In this document: positions 1 to 6,583 of the stretch, piece by piece
Numbering within the stretch: the first letter of the stretch is position 1
How the letters are laid out: each line of letters opens with the position of its first letter
DNA from: an uncultured Alphaproteobacteria bacterium
Lineage (GTDB): Bacteria > Pseudomonadota > Alphaproteobacteria > Caulobacterales > Caulobacteraceae
Direction of reading: 5' to 3'
Assembly (NCBI GenBank): GCA_903822175.1
Contig: CAIJOB010000040.1
Location: forward strand, 186,001 to 250,000
DNA length: 64,000 nucleotides
Program-made: the position numbers and the translations under genes
The notes under the pieces: model-generated
The model's database searches: none
What the model was told of the DNA's origin: nothing
Seen by the model: the letters and a program-made list of their open reading frames with translations, nothing else

Positions 1-966
1 GTCGCCCAGCGTCGAGAACACCGAGCCCGCGTCAGCCAGGTCCCCGACGTGGCGGCCGCCCCAGGGCGCGTCCGGCTGATCCGGCGACAGCAGGCCGACG
101 AACAGCGTCGAGAACCGGTCGGGGTCGATCAGATAGCGGGTCGGCACATGCCCCGCGCCCACCGCGGCCAGCACGGCCACGGTCTCAGCGGGCGACCGCA
201 GCGGCCCCGTACGCTGCACCCCGGCCCAGCGGGCGATGTCGTTGCGGAGTTCCACCGCTTCCGCCCGCCGGTGAAGGGCATCGAGGATGCGGGCGAGCTG
301 TTCGCGGGTCTCGGTGTCGGTGTGGCCGGCGGCGAGCTGTGCGCGGGCGACCGCCTCGGCCTGCGGCAGGCGGCCGGCCCGGATGGCCGCGCGGACCAGG
401 GTCGTGAGCAGGGACGTGCGTGCATTGCCCAGCGCCGGATCGCCGCTGGCCAGCGCCGCGACCAGGGTGTCGGCGGCCTCCTCGAAACGGCCGGCGTCGA
501 ACAGCACCATGCCGCGATTGCCGCGCGCGACCTGATAGGCGGGGTTCAAGGCCAGCGCCCGGTCGAGCGCTTCCAGCGCCTCGTCCGTCCGTCCGAGCCG
601 GTGCAGGCCCACACCCAGTTCGTTGAACACCGGCGGCAGGTCCGAGCGCTCTGCCGCCACCCGGCGCAACACCTCGACCGCGGCCGCATCGTCGCCTTGG
701 CGCATCCGCAGGCGGCCCAGGCAGAGTTGGCTTGCGCTATCGTCGGGACGCAGCGCCACGAGACGCTGGACGACGCCCTCGGCCTCCGCCAGGTCCGGCC
801 CGTCGGTGAGGATCAGCGCCAGCATGCCCAGCGCCTCGGCGTGGTCCGGCGCGACGTCGAGCACGGCGCGGTAGCCGGCCTGCGCCTGCGCCAGGCGGTT
901 TTCCACATGGTGGCCCACGGCCTCGCCCAGCAACTGGGCGGCGCGGTCCTTGGGAGAACTCTTCAT
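1..966 (-). CDS. TPR-repeat protein (5' part, runs off the left edge)
   Basis: The minus-strand reading frame starts at the ATG at 966 and stays open for 322 codons to the window edge, so the C-terminus is missing. From residue about 5 to 200 it is a run of helical tetratricopeptide-like repeats (for example A-x-x-GYRAVLDVAPDHAEALGMLA and ALDRALALNPAYQVARGNRG). After that the sequence becomes non-repetitive (about residues 225-322), so a second C-terminal domain probably follows outside the window. There is no signal peptide, so a cytoplasmic scaffold role is likely. The start lies back to back with the ECF promoter of the next operon. The function of the C-terminal domain cannot be judged. 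Confidence 0.8.
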   Translation of the reverse strand, partial: MKSSPKDRAAQLLGEAVGHHVENRLAQAQAGYRAVLDVAPDHAEALGMLALILTDGPDLAEAEGVVQRLVALRPDDSASQLCLGRLRMRQGDDAAAVEVLRRVAAERSDLPPVFNELGVGLHRLGRTDEALEALDRALALNPAYQVARGNRGMVLFDAGRFEEAADTLVAALASGDPALGNARTSLLTTLVRAAIRAGRLPQAEAVARAQLAAGHTDTETREQLARILDALHRRAEAVELRNDIARWAGVQRTGPLRSPAETVAVLAAVGAGHVPTRYLIDPDRFSTLFVGLLSPDQPDAPWGGRHVGDLADAGSVFSTLGD

Positions 967-1072
967 CTAAGAAACGTCGCATCAGCCGGGGTCCGCGACG
1001 ATCCCGCACCGGTTCTGCTGCGGTTTGATTTCGTTTGCGACACCGCCGCTGACGGCAGCGAAACACAGGCGC

Positions 1073-1101
1073 GGGAATAAATCCGAACGGCCTGCGGTCT
1101 T
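1073..1101 (+). promoter_or_regulatory. Candidate ECF-type promoter of the sigma operon
   Basis: GGGAATAAA (1073-1081) is followed after about 14 bases by CGGTCT (1095-1100), 34 bases ahead of the first ATG of the metallophosphoesterase-cupredoxin-sigma-anti-sigma operon. A GGAA-containing -35 and a short GTC-like -10 are the usual form of ECF promoters, and ECF factors commonly autoregulate. That this site is read by the sigma factor encoded two genes downstream is inference. Confidence 0.5.
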
Positions 1102-1134
1102 GCTTTTCGAACACGCCATTCAAGGAGCTGTCCG

Positions 1135-2112
1135 ATGAGCCACGACCAAGACGACAACCGCACCGACCTGGGCCGCCCCGATCTTGGCAGAAGGGGCCTG
1201 CTGAAATGCATGGGCTGGGCCGGGACCGGCGCGCTCTGGACCATGAGCGGGGGCGTCGGCGCCGCCATCAGCCTGGATCAGGCGCTGGGCGCGCCCGCCA
1301 AGGCCGCCAGCTTCTCCTTCCTGCAGATCAGCGACAGCCATGTGGGCTTCAACAAGCCCGCCAACCCCGACGCCGCCGCCACCTACCGCGAGGCGGTCGC
1401 CAAGATCTCCACCCTGCCGCAGAAGCCCGATTTCATCATCCACACCGGCGACATCACCCAGCTTTCCAAGGACCAGGAGTTCGACGACGCCGAGCAGATC
1501 ATCAAGGCCGCGGGCCTGCCGGTCTTCTATGTCCCCGGCGAGCACGACATGCTCGATGAGGGCGGCGGCAAGGCCTACCTCGACCGCTTCGGCAAGGGGA
1601 CCAAGGGCGCCGGCTGGTACAGCTTCGACCACAAGGGCGTGCACTTCGTGGCGCTGATCAATGTCGCCAACCTGAAGCCGGGCGGCATGGGCAGCCTGGG
1701 CGGCGACCAGCTGGAATGGCTGGAACGCGACCTCAAGGGCCGGCCCTCGTCGCAGCCCATCGTGGTCTTCGCCCACATGCCGCTCTGGACGGTCTATGCC
1801 GACTGGGGCTGGGGCACCGACGATGCGCCCCAGGCCATGGCCTATCTCGCGCGGTTCGGTTCGGTGACGGTGCTGAACGGCCACATCCACCAGGTCACCC
1901 AGAAGGTCGAAGGCAATATCGCCTTCCACACCGCCCGCTCGACCGCCTTCCCCCAGCCGGTGGGCGGCCAGGGCCCCTCGCCCGGACCGCTTAAGGTCCC
2001 GACCGAGCAGCTGCATTCGATGCTGGGGATCACCACCGCCAGCATCACGCGCGGCCACGGCCCCATCGCCCTCACCGACCAGACTTTGGCTGACCCGACC
2101 CTGGCGTCCTGA
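1135..2112 (+). CDS. Tat-exported calcineurin-like metallophosphoesterase
   Basis: A 325-residue protein of the calcineurin-like phosphoesterase superfamily. Residues 18-23 read GRRGLLK, a twin-arginine motif, followed by a hydrophobic stretch ending near AKAAS, so it is probably folded in the cytoplasm and exported by Tat. The metal-binding blocks are in order: D-S-H (ISDSHVGF, about residue 64), GD (HTGDITQ), GEHD in place of the usual GNHD, a lone H (FAHMPLW), and GHIH near residue 243. The AAGGAG ribosome site sits 7 bases before the ATG. It is the first gene of a four-gene operon ending in an ECF sigma and its anti-sigma, so it is probably part of that stress regulon. The substrate is not predictable. 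Confidence 0.88.
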   Translation: MSHDQDDNRTDLGRPDLGRRGLLKCMGWAGTGALWTMSGGVGAAISLDQALGAPAKAASFSFLQISDSHVGFNKPANPDAAATYREAVAKISTLPQKPDFIIHTGDITQLSKDQEFDDAEQIIKAAGLPVFYVPGEHDMLDEGGGKAYLDRFGKGTKGAGWYSFDHKGVHFVALINVANLKPGGMGSLGGDQLEWLERDLKGRPSSQPIVVFAHMPLWTVYADWGWGTDDAPQAMAYLARFGSVTVLNGHIHQVTQKVEGNIAFHTARSTAFPQPVGGQGPSPGPLKVPTEQLHSMLGITTASITRGHGPIALTDQTLADPTLAS

Positions 2113-2136
2113 CGCCTTCAGACACGAGACAATCCG

Positions 2137-2496
2137 ATGAACAAGATCCTGCTTGCGGGCGCCTACGCGCTCGCCCTGGCCATGGGCGTGGCCGACCTGC
2201 GCGACCTGGCGGCCTATGCCGCCCCGGCCGTCGCCGCCGCCGCCGGCCCAACCGTGAAGATCGACAACTTCGTCTTCGGACCGGAGGCCCTGACCGTGAC
2301 GGTCGGGACCACCGTCACCTGGATCAACCAGGACGACATCCCCCACAATATCGTGGCCAACGACAAGAGCTTCAAATCCAAGGTGCTGGACACCGACGAG
2401 CGGTTCTCCTTCACCTTCACCAAGCCCGGGGAGTATGGCTATTTCTGCGGCCTTCACCCGCACATGACCGGCAAGGTCATCGTGAAGGCTGGCTGA
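2137..2496 (+). CDS. Small periplasmic cupredoxin (amicyanin/plastocyanin-like)
   Basis: A 119-residue blue-copper-type protein with an N-terminal hydrophobic signal region (about residues 1-35). The mature part has a one-domain cupredoxin fold. All four type-1 copper ligands are visible: His in DDIPHNIV, then Cys, His and Met in the YFCGLHPHMTGKV block at the C-terminus. Such proteins shuttle electrons in the periplasm. It follows the metallophosphoesterase by 24 bases and precedes the ECF sigma by 26 bases, so the three are likely co-transcribed. The role in the regulon (redox or copper stress) is inference. Confidence 0.9.
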   Translation: MNKILLAGAYALALAMGVADLRDLAAYAAPAVAAAAGPTVKIDNFVFGPEALTVTVGTTVTWINQDDIPHNIVANDKSFKSKVLDTDERFSFTFTKPGEYGYFCGLHPHMTGKVIVKAG

Positions 2497-2522
2497 GGAA
2501 AGGCGCGCGCGGACCTACGGCC

Positions 2523-3182
2523 ATGGCTGAGAACAAGACGTTCTTCAGGCCCCGCCTGGCCTTCAGCCGGGACGCCGGCCCGAAAGCCTCGGCCCGCGCG
2601 GCCGAGGCCGAGCGCACGCGCCAGTTCCGCGAGACGATCCTGCCGCATATGGACGGCGCCTATAACTTAGCCCGCTACCTCAGCCGTGACGCCACAGCCG
2701 CCGAGGACATCGTGCAGGAGGCGTTCCTGCGGGCCTTCCGCGCCTTCGGCAATTTCCGTGGGCAGGCCCCCAAGGCCTGGCTGTTCGCCATCGTGCGCAA
2801 CTGCTTCCTGGACTGGGCGGCGGGGCGCAGCGGCCAGGACCGGGTGCTGGTGGACGAGGGCGCGCTCACCGCCGCCCAGGCCGAAGCGCTGGCCAACACC
2901 GCCGACCCCGACCAGGACGATCCGGAGGTCACCCTGCTGCGCCGCCGCGAGGCGCAGACGGTCCGCGCCGTGGTCGAAAACCTGCCCGAACCGTTCCGCG
3001 AGACGCTCGTCCTGCGCGAGCTGGAAGAGCTCAGCTACAAGGAGATCGCCGCCTTGACCGCCGCCCCTATCGGCACGGTGATGTCGCGCCTGGCCCGCGC
3101 CCGCCTGATGCTCAGCGACATGCTGATGCCCCATGGCGAGATGGCCGGCGGCGCGGCCCAGAAGCGGGAGACCCAGCGATGA
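2523..3182 (+). CDS. ECF-family RNA polymerase sigma factor
   Basis: 219 residues with the two-domain layout of sigma-70 group 4. Region 2 (about residues 35-100) includes the helix AAEDIVQEAFLRAFRAF and the segment KAWLFAIVRNCFLDW. Region 4 (about residues 140-200) includes LPEPFRETLVLRELEELSYK and the recognition helix IAALTAAPIGTVMSRLARAR. The linker is longer and more acidic than in the shortest ECFs. The last four bases overlap the start of the anti-sigma gene (ATGA), which points to translational coupling. The first about 30 residues precede the conserved domain and the true start could be internal. Confidence 0.93.
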   Translation: MAENKTFFRPRLAFSRDAGPKASARAAEAERTRQFRETILPHMDGAYNLARYLSRDATAAEDIVQEAFLRAFRAFGNFRGQAPKAWLFAIVRNCFLDWAAGRSGQDRVLVDEGALTAAQAEALANTADPDQDDPEVTLLRRREAQTVRAVVENLPEPFRETLVLRELEELSYKEIAALTAAPIGTVMSRLARARLMLSDMLMPHGEMAGGAAQKRETQR

Positions 3183-3961
3183 GCGCGTGCGCGGACAAGG
3201 CCATGCTGCTGCAAGGGCTGGTCGACGGCGAACTGGACGCGGTCAATGCCGCGGCCTGCGAGGCGCACCTGAAGGTCTGCGACGCCTGCAACGCCGAATA
3301 TCTGCGCCTGCTAGCCCTGCGCCGCGAGCTCACCGCGCCGGGCGTCAGCCACGCCGCGCCCGATCGCCTGCGGGCCAATATCGAGGCGATGATGGCCGCC
3401 GAGTCGGCGCCCCAGGCCGCGGCGGCGCCCGCCCGTCCTGCTCGCCGGGCCGCACCCTGGGCCGCGGGCGGCCTGGGCGGACTGCTCGCCGCGACGCTGG
3501 CGGTGATGTTCGTGGTCCCGCAGGTCACCGAGGCCGGCCTGGAGCGCCAGCTGGTGTCGAGCCACATCCGCTCCCTGATGGTGGGCCATCTGACCGACGT
3601 GGCGACCTCTGACCAGCACGTGGTCCGGCCCTGGTTCAACGGCAAGGTCGACATCGCCCCGCCGGTGCCGGAGCTGGCGGCGGAGGGCTTCCCCCTGGTC
3701 GGCGGACGCCTGGACTACGTCGACGGCCACGTGGCGCCGGCCATCGTCTACAAGCGCCGCTTGCACACTGTGAACCTCTTCGTCTGGCCGGCCGAAGGGC
3801 GGGTGCTGAACGAGGCCCGCAGCGCCCGGCGCGACGGCTACAGCCTGGCGGAATGGACGTCGGGCGGCCTGCGGTTCGCGGCAGTGTCGGACATCGAGCC
3901 CGCCGACCTGCAACGCTTCAAGGCGGCTTTCATCGCCAGTTCATCGGCGCCTTCCCACTAG
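3179..3961 (+). CDS. Membrane-anchored zinc-finger anti-sigma factor
   Basis: 260 residues. The N-terminal anti-sigma domain carries the H-x3-C-x2-C signature (HLKVCDAC, about residues 30-37) of zinc-dependent anti-sigma factors. An Ala/Pro-rich linker leads to a single membrane helix (GGLGGLLAATLAVMFVVP, about residues 95-115), followed by a ~145-residue C-terminal domain predicted to lie in the periplasm. It overlaps the sigma gene by 4 bases and is the obvious partner that holds the sigma factor inactive at the membrane. What the outer domain senses is unknown; the cupredoxin and phosphoesterase in the operon suggest an envelope or redox cue. Confidence 0.9.
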   Translation: MSACADKAMLLQGLVDGELDAVNAAACEAHLKVCDACNAEYLRLLALRRELTAPGVSHAAPDRLRANIEAMMAAESAPQAAAAPARPARRAAPWAAGGLGGLLAATLAVMFVVPQVTEAGLERQLVSSHIRSLMVGHLTDVATSDQHVVRPWFNGKVDIAPPVPELAAEGFPLVGGRLDYVDGHVAPAIVYKRRLHTVNLFVWPAEGRVLNEARSARRDGYSLAEWTSGGLRFAAVSDIEPADLQRFKAAFIASSSAPSH

Positions 3962-4007
3962 GGTCCGAGCTTCGCCTTGCCTCCCGGCTAGGATGCGGCT
4001 ATCGCAA

Positions 4008-4024
4008 TTGCGAATTAGTCGCAA
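4008..4024 (+). promoter_or_regulatory. Fur-box-like inverted repeat
   Basis: TTGCGA-ATTAG-TCGCAA is a perfect 6-5-6 inverted repeat that closely resembles alphaproteobacterial Fur operators (TTGCGAATGATTCGCAA type). It lies 23 bases before the TTG start chosen for the PepSY-type gene, in promoter position. A Fur-family gene is present in the same window (24217-24630). Functional assignment is inference from motif similarity. Confidence 0.6.
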
Positions 4025-4046
4025 TCCAGAGCGCCGGAGACCCCCC

Positions 4047-4541
4047 TTGGCGAAATCGAAGACCGCGCACAACGGATCGCGCGCCGCACGACCCCGGCCA
4101 GCCCAGGCGGTGATCCGCGACCTGCACGTCTATGTCAGCGTGTTCGTGGCCCCGAGCCTGCTGTTCTTCGCGCTGACCGGCGCCCTGCAGACCTTCCGGA
4201 TTCCGGACCAGAAGACCGCGCCGGCGGTGATCCAGAAGCTCGCCCGGCTGCACAAGGACGACGTCTTCGCGGTCAAGCCGCCCCGGCCGAAACGCCCGGA
4301 AGGCGCTCACGAAGGCGGCGATCACGACAAGGCTGCAGCGCCCAAGCCGCCCGAGGCCAAGCCGGCGCCGAAGCCTTCCACCGAGGTGATGAAGTGGTTC
4401 TTCGCGGCGGTCTCGGTCGGCATCGCACTCACCACCCTGTTCGGCCTGTGGATGGCGCTGGCCTACAGCCGCCGCAAGCTGGTGGTCTGGGCCTTGCTGA
4501 TCGCGGGCGCGGCGGCGCCGGTGCTGATCGCCGCGATGTAG
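4047..4541 (+). CDS. PepSY-associated transmembrane protein
   Basis: 164 residues from the TTG at 4047, which has GGAGA six bases upstream. An in-frame ATG at 3993 would place the Fur-like box inside the coding region and has no ribosome site, so the TTG is preferred. The first helix (VYVSVFVAPSLLFFALTGAL) is typical of the PepSY-associated TM family. A soluble, Lys/Pro/His-rich loop follows (about residues 60-110, with HEGGDHD), then two more helices at 112-132 and 143-160. Relatives are often found with ferric-siderophore receptors and ferric reductases. With the Fur-like box this suggests iron-limited expression. No receptor is adjacent. Confidence 0.75.
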   Translation: MAKSKTAHNGSRAARPRPAQAVIRDLHVYVSVFVAPSLLFFALTGALQTFRIPDQKTAPAVIQKLARLHKDDVFAVKPPRPKRPEGAHEGGDHDKAAAPKPPEAKPAPKPSTEVMKWFFAAVSVGIALTTLFGLWMALAYSRRKLVVWALLIAGAAAPVLIAAM

Positions 4542-4542
4542 C

Positions 4543-5334
4543 CTAGCCCGCCGTCCGTTCCTTGAAGAACTGGATCACCCGCTCCTCCGCGGCCTTTGAC
4601 GGGCCGTCCTCCTTCAGATGCAGGGTGAGCACCGAGTGCGGCGGGATCACCGCCGGCGCGGCGTCCTTGTCCTCCAGCTCGATGGCCTCAAAGCGGTCGC
4701 CGAAGGTGCTACGGTAGTTTTCGAACCGCGCGTCGGGCACCAGGATGTCGCTCTTGTAGCGAAGGCCGATCATCGACAGGTCCTCGGCCTCGAACCGGGC
4801 CTTGGCGCAGGCGATCTCGGCCGGCGAGGCGTCGAAGCCGGCGGCGCGCTTCTTCGAGCCGGTCGCGGCGGGCATCGAGGGCTGCGACAGCACCGGAGCC
4901 ACCACCGAGGGCTCGGTCATCATGGCCAGCGCAAAGCCACCGGTGAAACACATGCCGACCGCGCCGACGCCGCGTCCCCCGCACTCGCCGTGCGCCTTGC
5001 GGGCGAGCGCGCGCAGCCATTCGACGATCGGGCTGGAGGTTTGGGTCGACCAGACGTGAAACTCGCGGCGGATGCAGATCGCCTGCAGCATCGAGGCGGC
5101 CGCATAGCCCCGGCTGATCGGCCGGCCGGGCTCGCCGAACAGGCTGGGGCAATAGACCGTCATGCCGGCGGCGGCCACGTGGTCGGCGAAGCGGACCACC
5201 AGCGGATGGAGGCCGGGCATTTCGTGGATGATGATGACCGCGGGGCCGGAACCCTTGCGGTAGACCGGCCGCGTCCAGGGCCCGTCGGTGAACTCGAACT
5301 TCTCGTAGCCGTCCAACGCGTCTTCGTAACTCAT
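4543..5334 (-). CDS. Dienelactone hydrolase family protein
   Basis: 263 residues from the ATG at 5334, which has GGGAGCGG just upstream; a longer start at 5349 lacks a ribosome site. This is an alpha/beta hydrolase of the DLH type. The oxyanion region is IIIHEMPGL (about residue 40), the nucleophile elbow is GMCFTGGFAL with cysteine as the likely nucleophile (as in dienelactone hydrolase), and a late His lies in IPPHSVLTLHL. It converges with the PepSY gene with one base between the stops. The substrate is unknown; the family includes carboxymethylenebutenolidases and general esterases. Confidence 0.85.
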   Translation of the reverse strand: MSYEDALDGYEKFEFTDGPWTRPVYRKGSGPAVIIIHEMPGLHPLVVRFADHVAAAGMTVYCPSLFGEPGRPISRGYAAASMLQAICIRREFHVWSTQTSSPIVEWLRALARKAHGECGGRGVGAVGMCFTGGFALAMMTEPSVVAPVLSQPSMPAATGSKKRAAGFDASPAEIACAKARFEAEDLSMIGLRYKSDILVPDARFENYRSTFGDRFEAIELEDKDAAPAVIPPHSVLTLHLKEDGPSKAAEERVIQFFKERTAG

Positions 5335-5371
5335 CACCGCTCCCGTCATCGCAAGCGGGACCTTAGGCGAT

Positions 5372-5872
5372 TCAGAGCTTGAGGCGCAGCATCGAACTTT
5401 CGCCCTCGAAGCTGGTCAGCTTCCAGACCCCCTGCTCCTTGGTGAAGACGATCAGGCAGGGGCCGTCCTTCTTCTTGGTCGCGCAGACGCGGCCGTCCGG
5501 CAGGGTCTTCAGCGCCTGGGAAATGACGATGGGCCCGGGGATCTGGGTGTCGGGCTTGTAGCCGTAGTGCTCGGCGACCATCCGGAAGGTCTTGGGCCGC
5601 ACCAGCGCCTGGTCGGCCATCTCCAGCACCGAGGGGCCGAGCAGAGCGGCCAGATCGCGGGTGTTCTTGTTCTTGCCCACCGCGTCGGTCAGCCGCGACT
5701 GCAGCTCGGCCTTCAGCGCCTCGTGGTCGACGTGGGCGTCGAAGGTGGTGGTGTCGTTGTCGCGGATCGAGATCAAGAGGGCATGGACGTCGCTGGCCGC
5801 GCCCAGCTTCTGGGCCGTGGCGCAGGCGGTGAGCGTCAGAACAGCGGTGACGGCGAGGATCAGACGGCGCAT
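5372..5872 (-). CDS. DUF2939-like putative lipoprotein
   Basis: 166 residues with a lipoprotein signal: charged start (MRR), hydrophobic core, and the lipobox-like LTAC at residues 16-19. The rest is soluble. The segment with HVDHEALKAELQSRL resembles the DUF2939 domain of small proteobacterial envelope proteins; the C-terminal half is beta-rich with a KKKDGPCLIVF segment. No enzymatic motif is seen. It precedes (in transcription order) the dienelactone hydrolase gene by 37 bases, so the two may be co-transcribed. Confidence 0.75.
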   Translation of the reverse strand: MRRLILAVTAVLTLTACATAQKLGAASDVHALLISIRDNDTTTFDAHVDHEALKAELQSRLTDAVGKNKNTRDLAALLGPSVLEMADQALVRPKTFRMVAEHYGYKPDTQIPGPIVISQALKTLPDGRVCATKKKDGPCLIVFTKEQGVWKLTSFEGESSMLRLKL

Positions 5873-5935
5873 CGGCGGCTCCTGGGATGCCGCCTATGTA
5901 GCCTCAAACCACGGCGACTTCACGGCCCGCCGGTT

Positions 5936-6421
5936 TCAGATCTTGCCGACCAGCGCCCGCGCCCAGAGCGCGATGGGGAGGCCGATGACGAACATGTGGC
6001 CGCAGAACTCCTCGACGAACTGAATGCCCTTGGGGTTGTTCACCGCGTGCACCGCCGACAACGGCAGGATCACGAAGTGCATAACGATGTAGATGCACAC
6101 CCCGAACAGCGGGCCCGTGATCCAGGCCCGCTGGCGCAGCACCGGGAACCTGAGCGAGGTCAGGACGAAGATCGACGCCGCGATCAAGAGGATGCCGTAG
6201 TGCGAGGCAATGCCGATCACGTCGACGATCGGCGGCATGGTCTTCACCGCCATCCCGAACCAGCCGCGGGCGATGGCCTTGGCGACGCCGCTGGCCGTGC
6301 CGCCATAGATGAGCATGGCGGCGAAGAAGTCGAAGGTCGCGGCCATGAAGCCGCCCGCCAGGATCGCGGCGATGATGCTGGCCCCGCTAGGCGCCGGCGC
6401 GGTCTCGGGCGTGGATGTCAT
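5936..6421 (-). CDS. Small four-helix membrane protein of unknown function
   Basis: 161 residues with about four hydrophobic segments: residues 14-40, 63-83 (around VIGIASHYGILLIAAS), 95-120 and 140-157. Short polar loops contain conserved-looking His and Glu (MHFVIL, FVEEFCGHMFV). I do not recognise the family beyond a resemblance to uncharacterised inner-membrane proteins of alphaproteobacteria. The start is the ATG at 6421, about 100 bases beyond the infB terminator. Confidence 0.75.
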   Translation of the reverse strand: MTSTPETAPAPSGASIIAAILAGGFMAATFDFFAAMLIYGGTASGVAKAIARGWFGMAVKTMPPIVDVIGIASHYGILLIAASIFVLTSLRFPVLRQRAWITGPLFGVCIYIVMHFVILPLSAVHAVNNPKGIQFVEEFCGHMFVIGLPIALWARALVGKI

Positions 6422-6523
6422 TTAGGCTTCCCCCAGGTCGCGCGGAGCGAACCACGGTTTGGAAGGCGCCGAAAGATGGGGAAAGTTGCGCCTGTCGCAC
6501 CGATCCGACCGCTGCTCGCAAAC

Positions 6524-6555
6524 GAAAAAGCCCCGGAGCGCTGGGCTCCGGGGCT
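6524..6555 (-). terminator. Rho-independent terminator of the infB operon
   Basis: A perfect 10-bp stem (GCCCCGGAGC, 6530-6539, pairing with 6545-6554) with a 5-base loop. Read on the minus strand it is followed by a five-T run (A tract at 6525-6529 on the plus strand). It lies about 30 bases after the infB stop codon and ends the rimP-nusA-ylxR-infB unit. Confidence 0.92.
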
Positions 6556-6583
6556 CTTAATCGTTTGGCGAAAGCGCGGCGCC

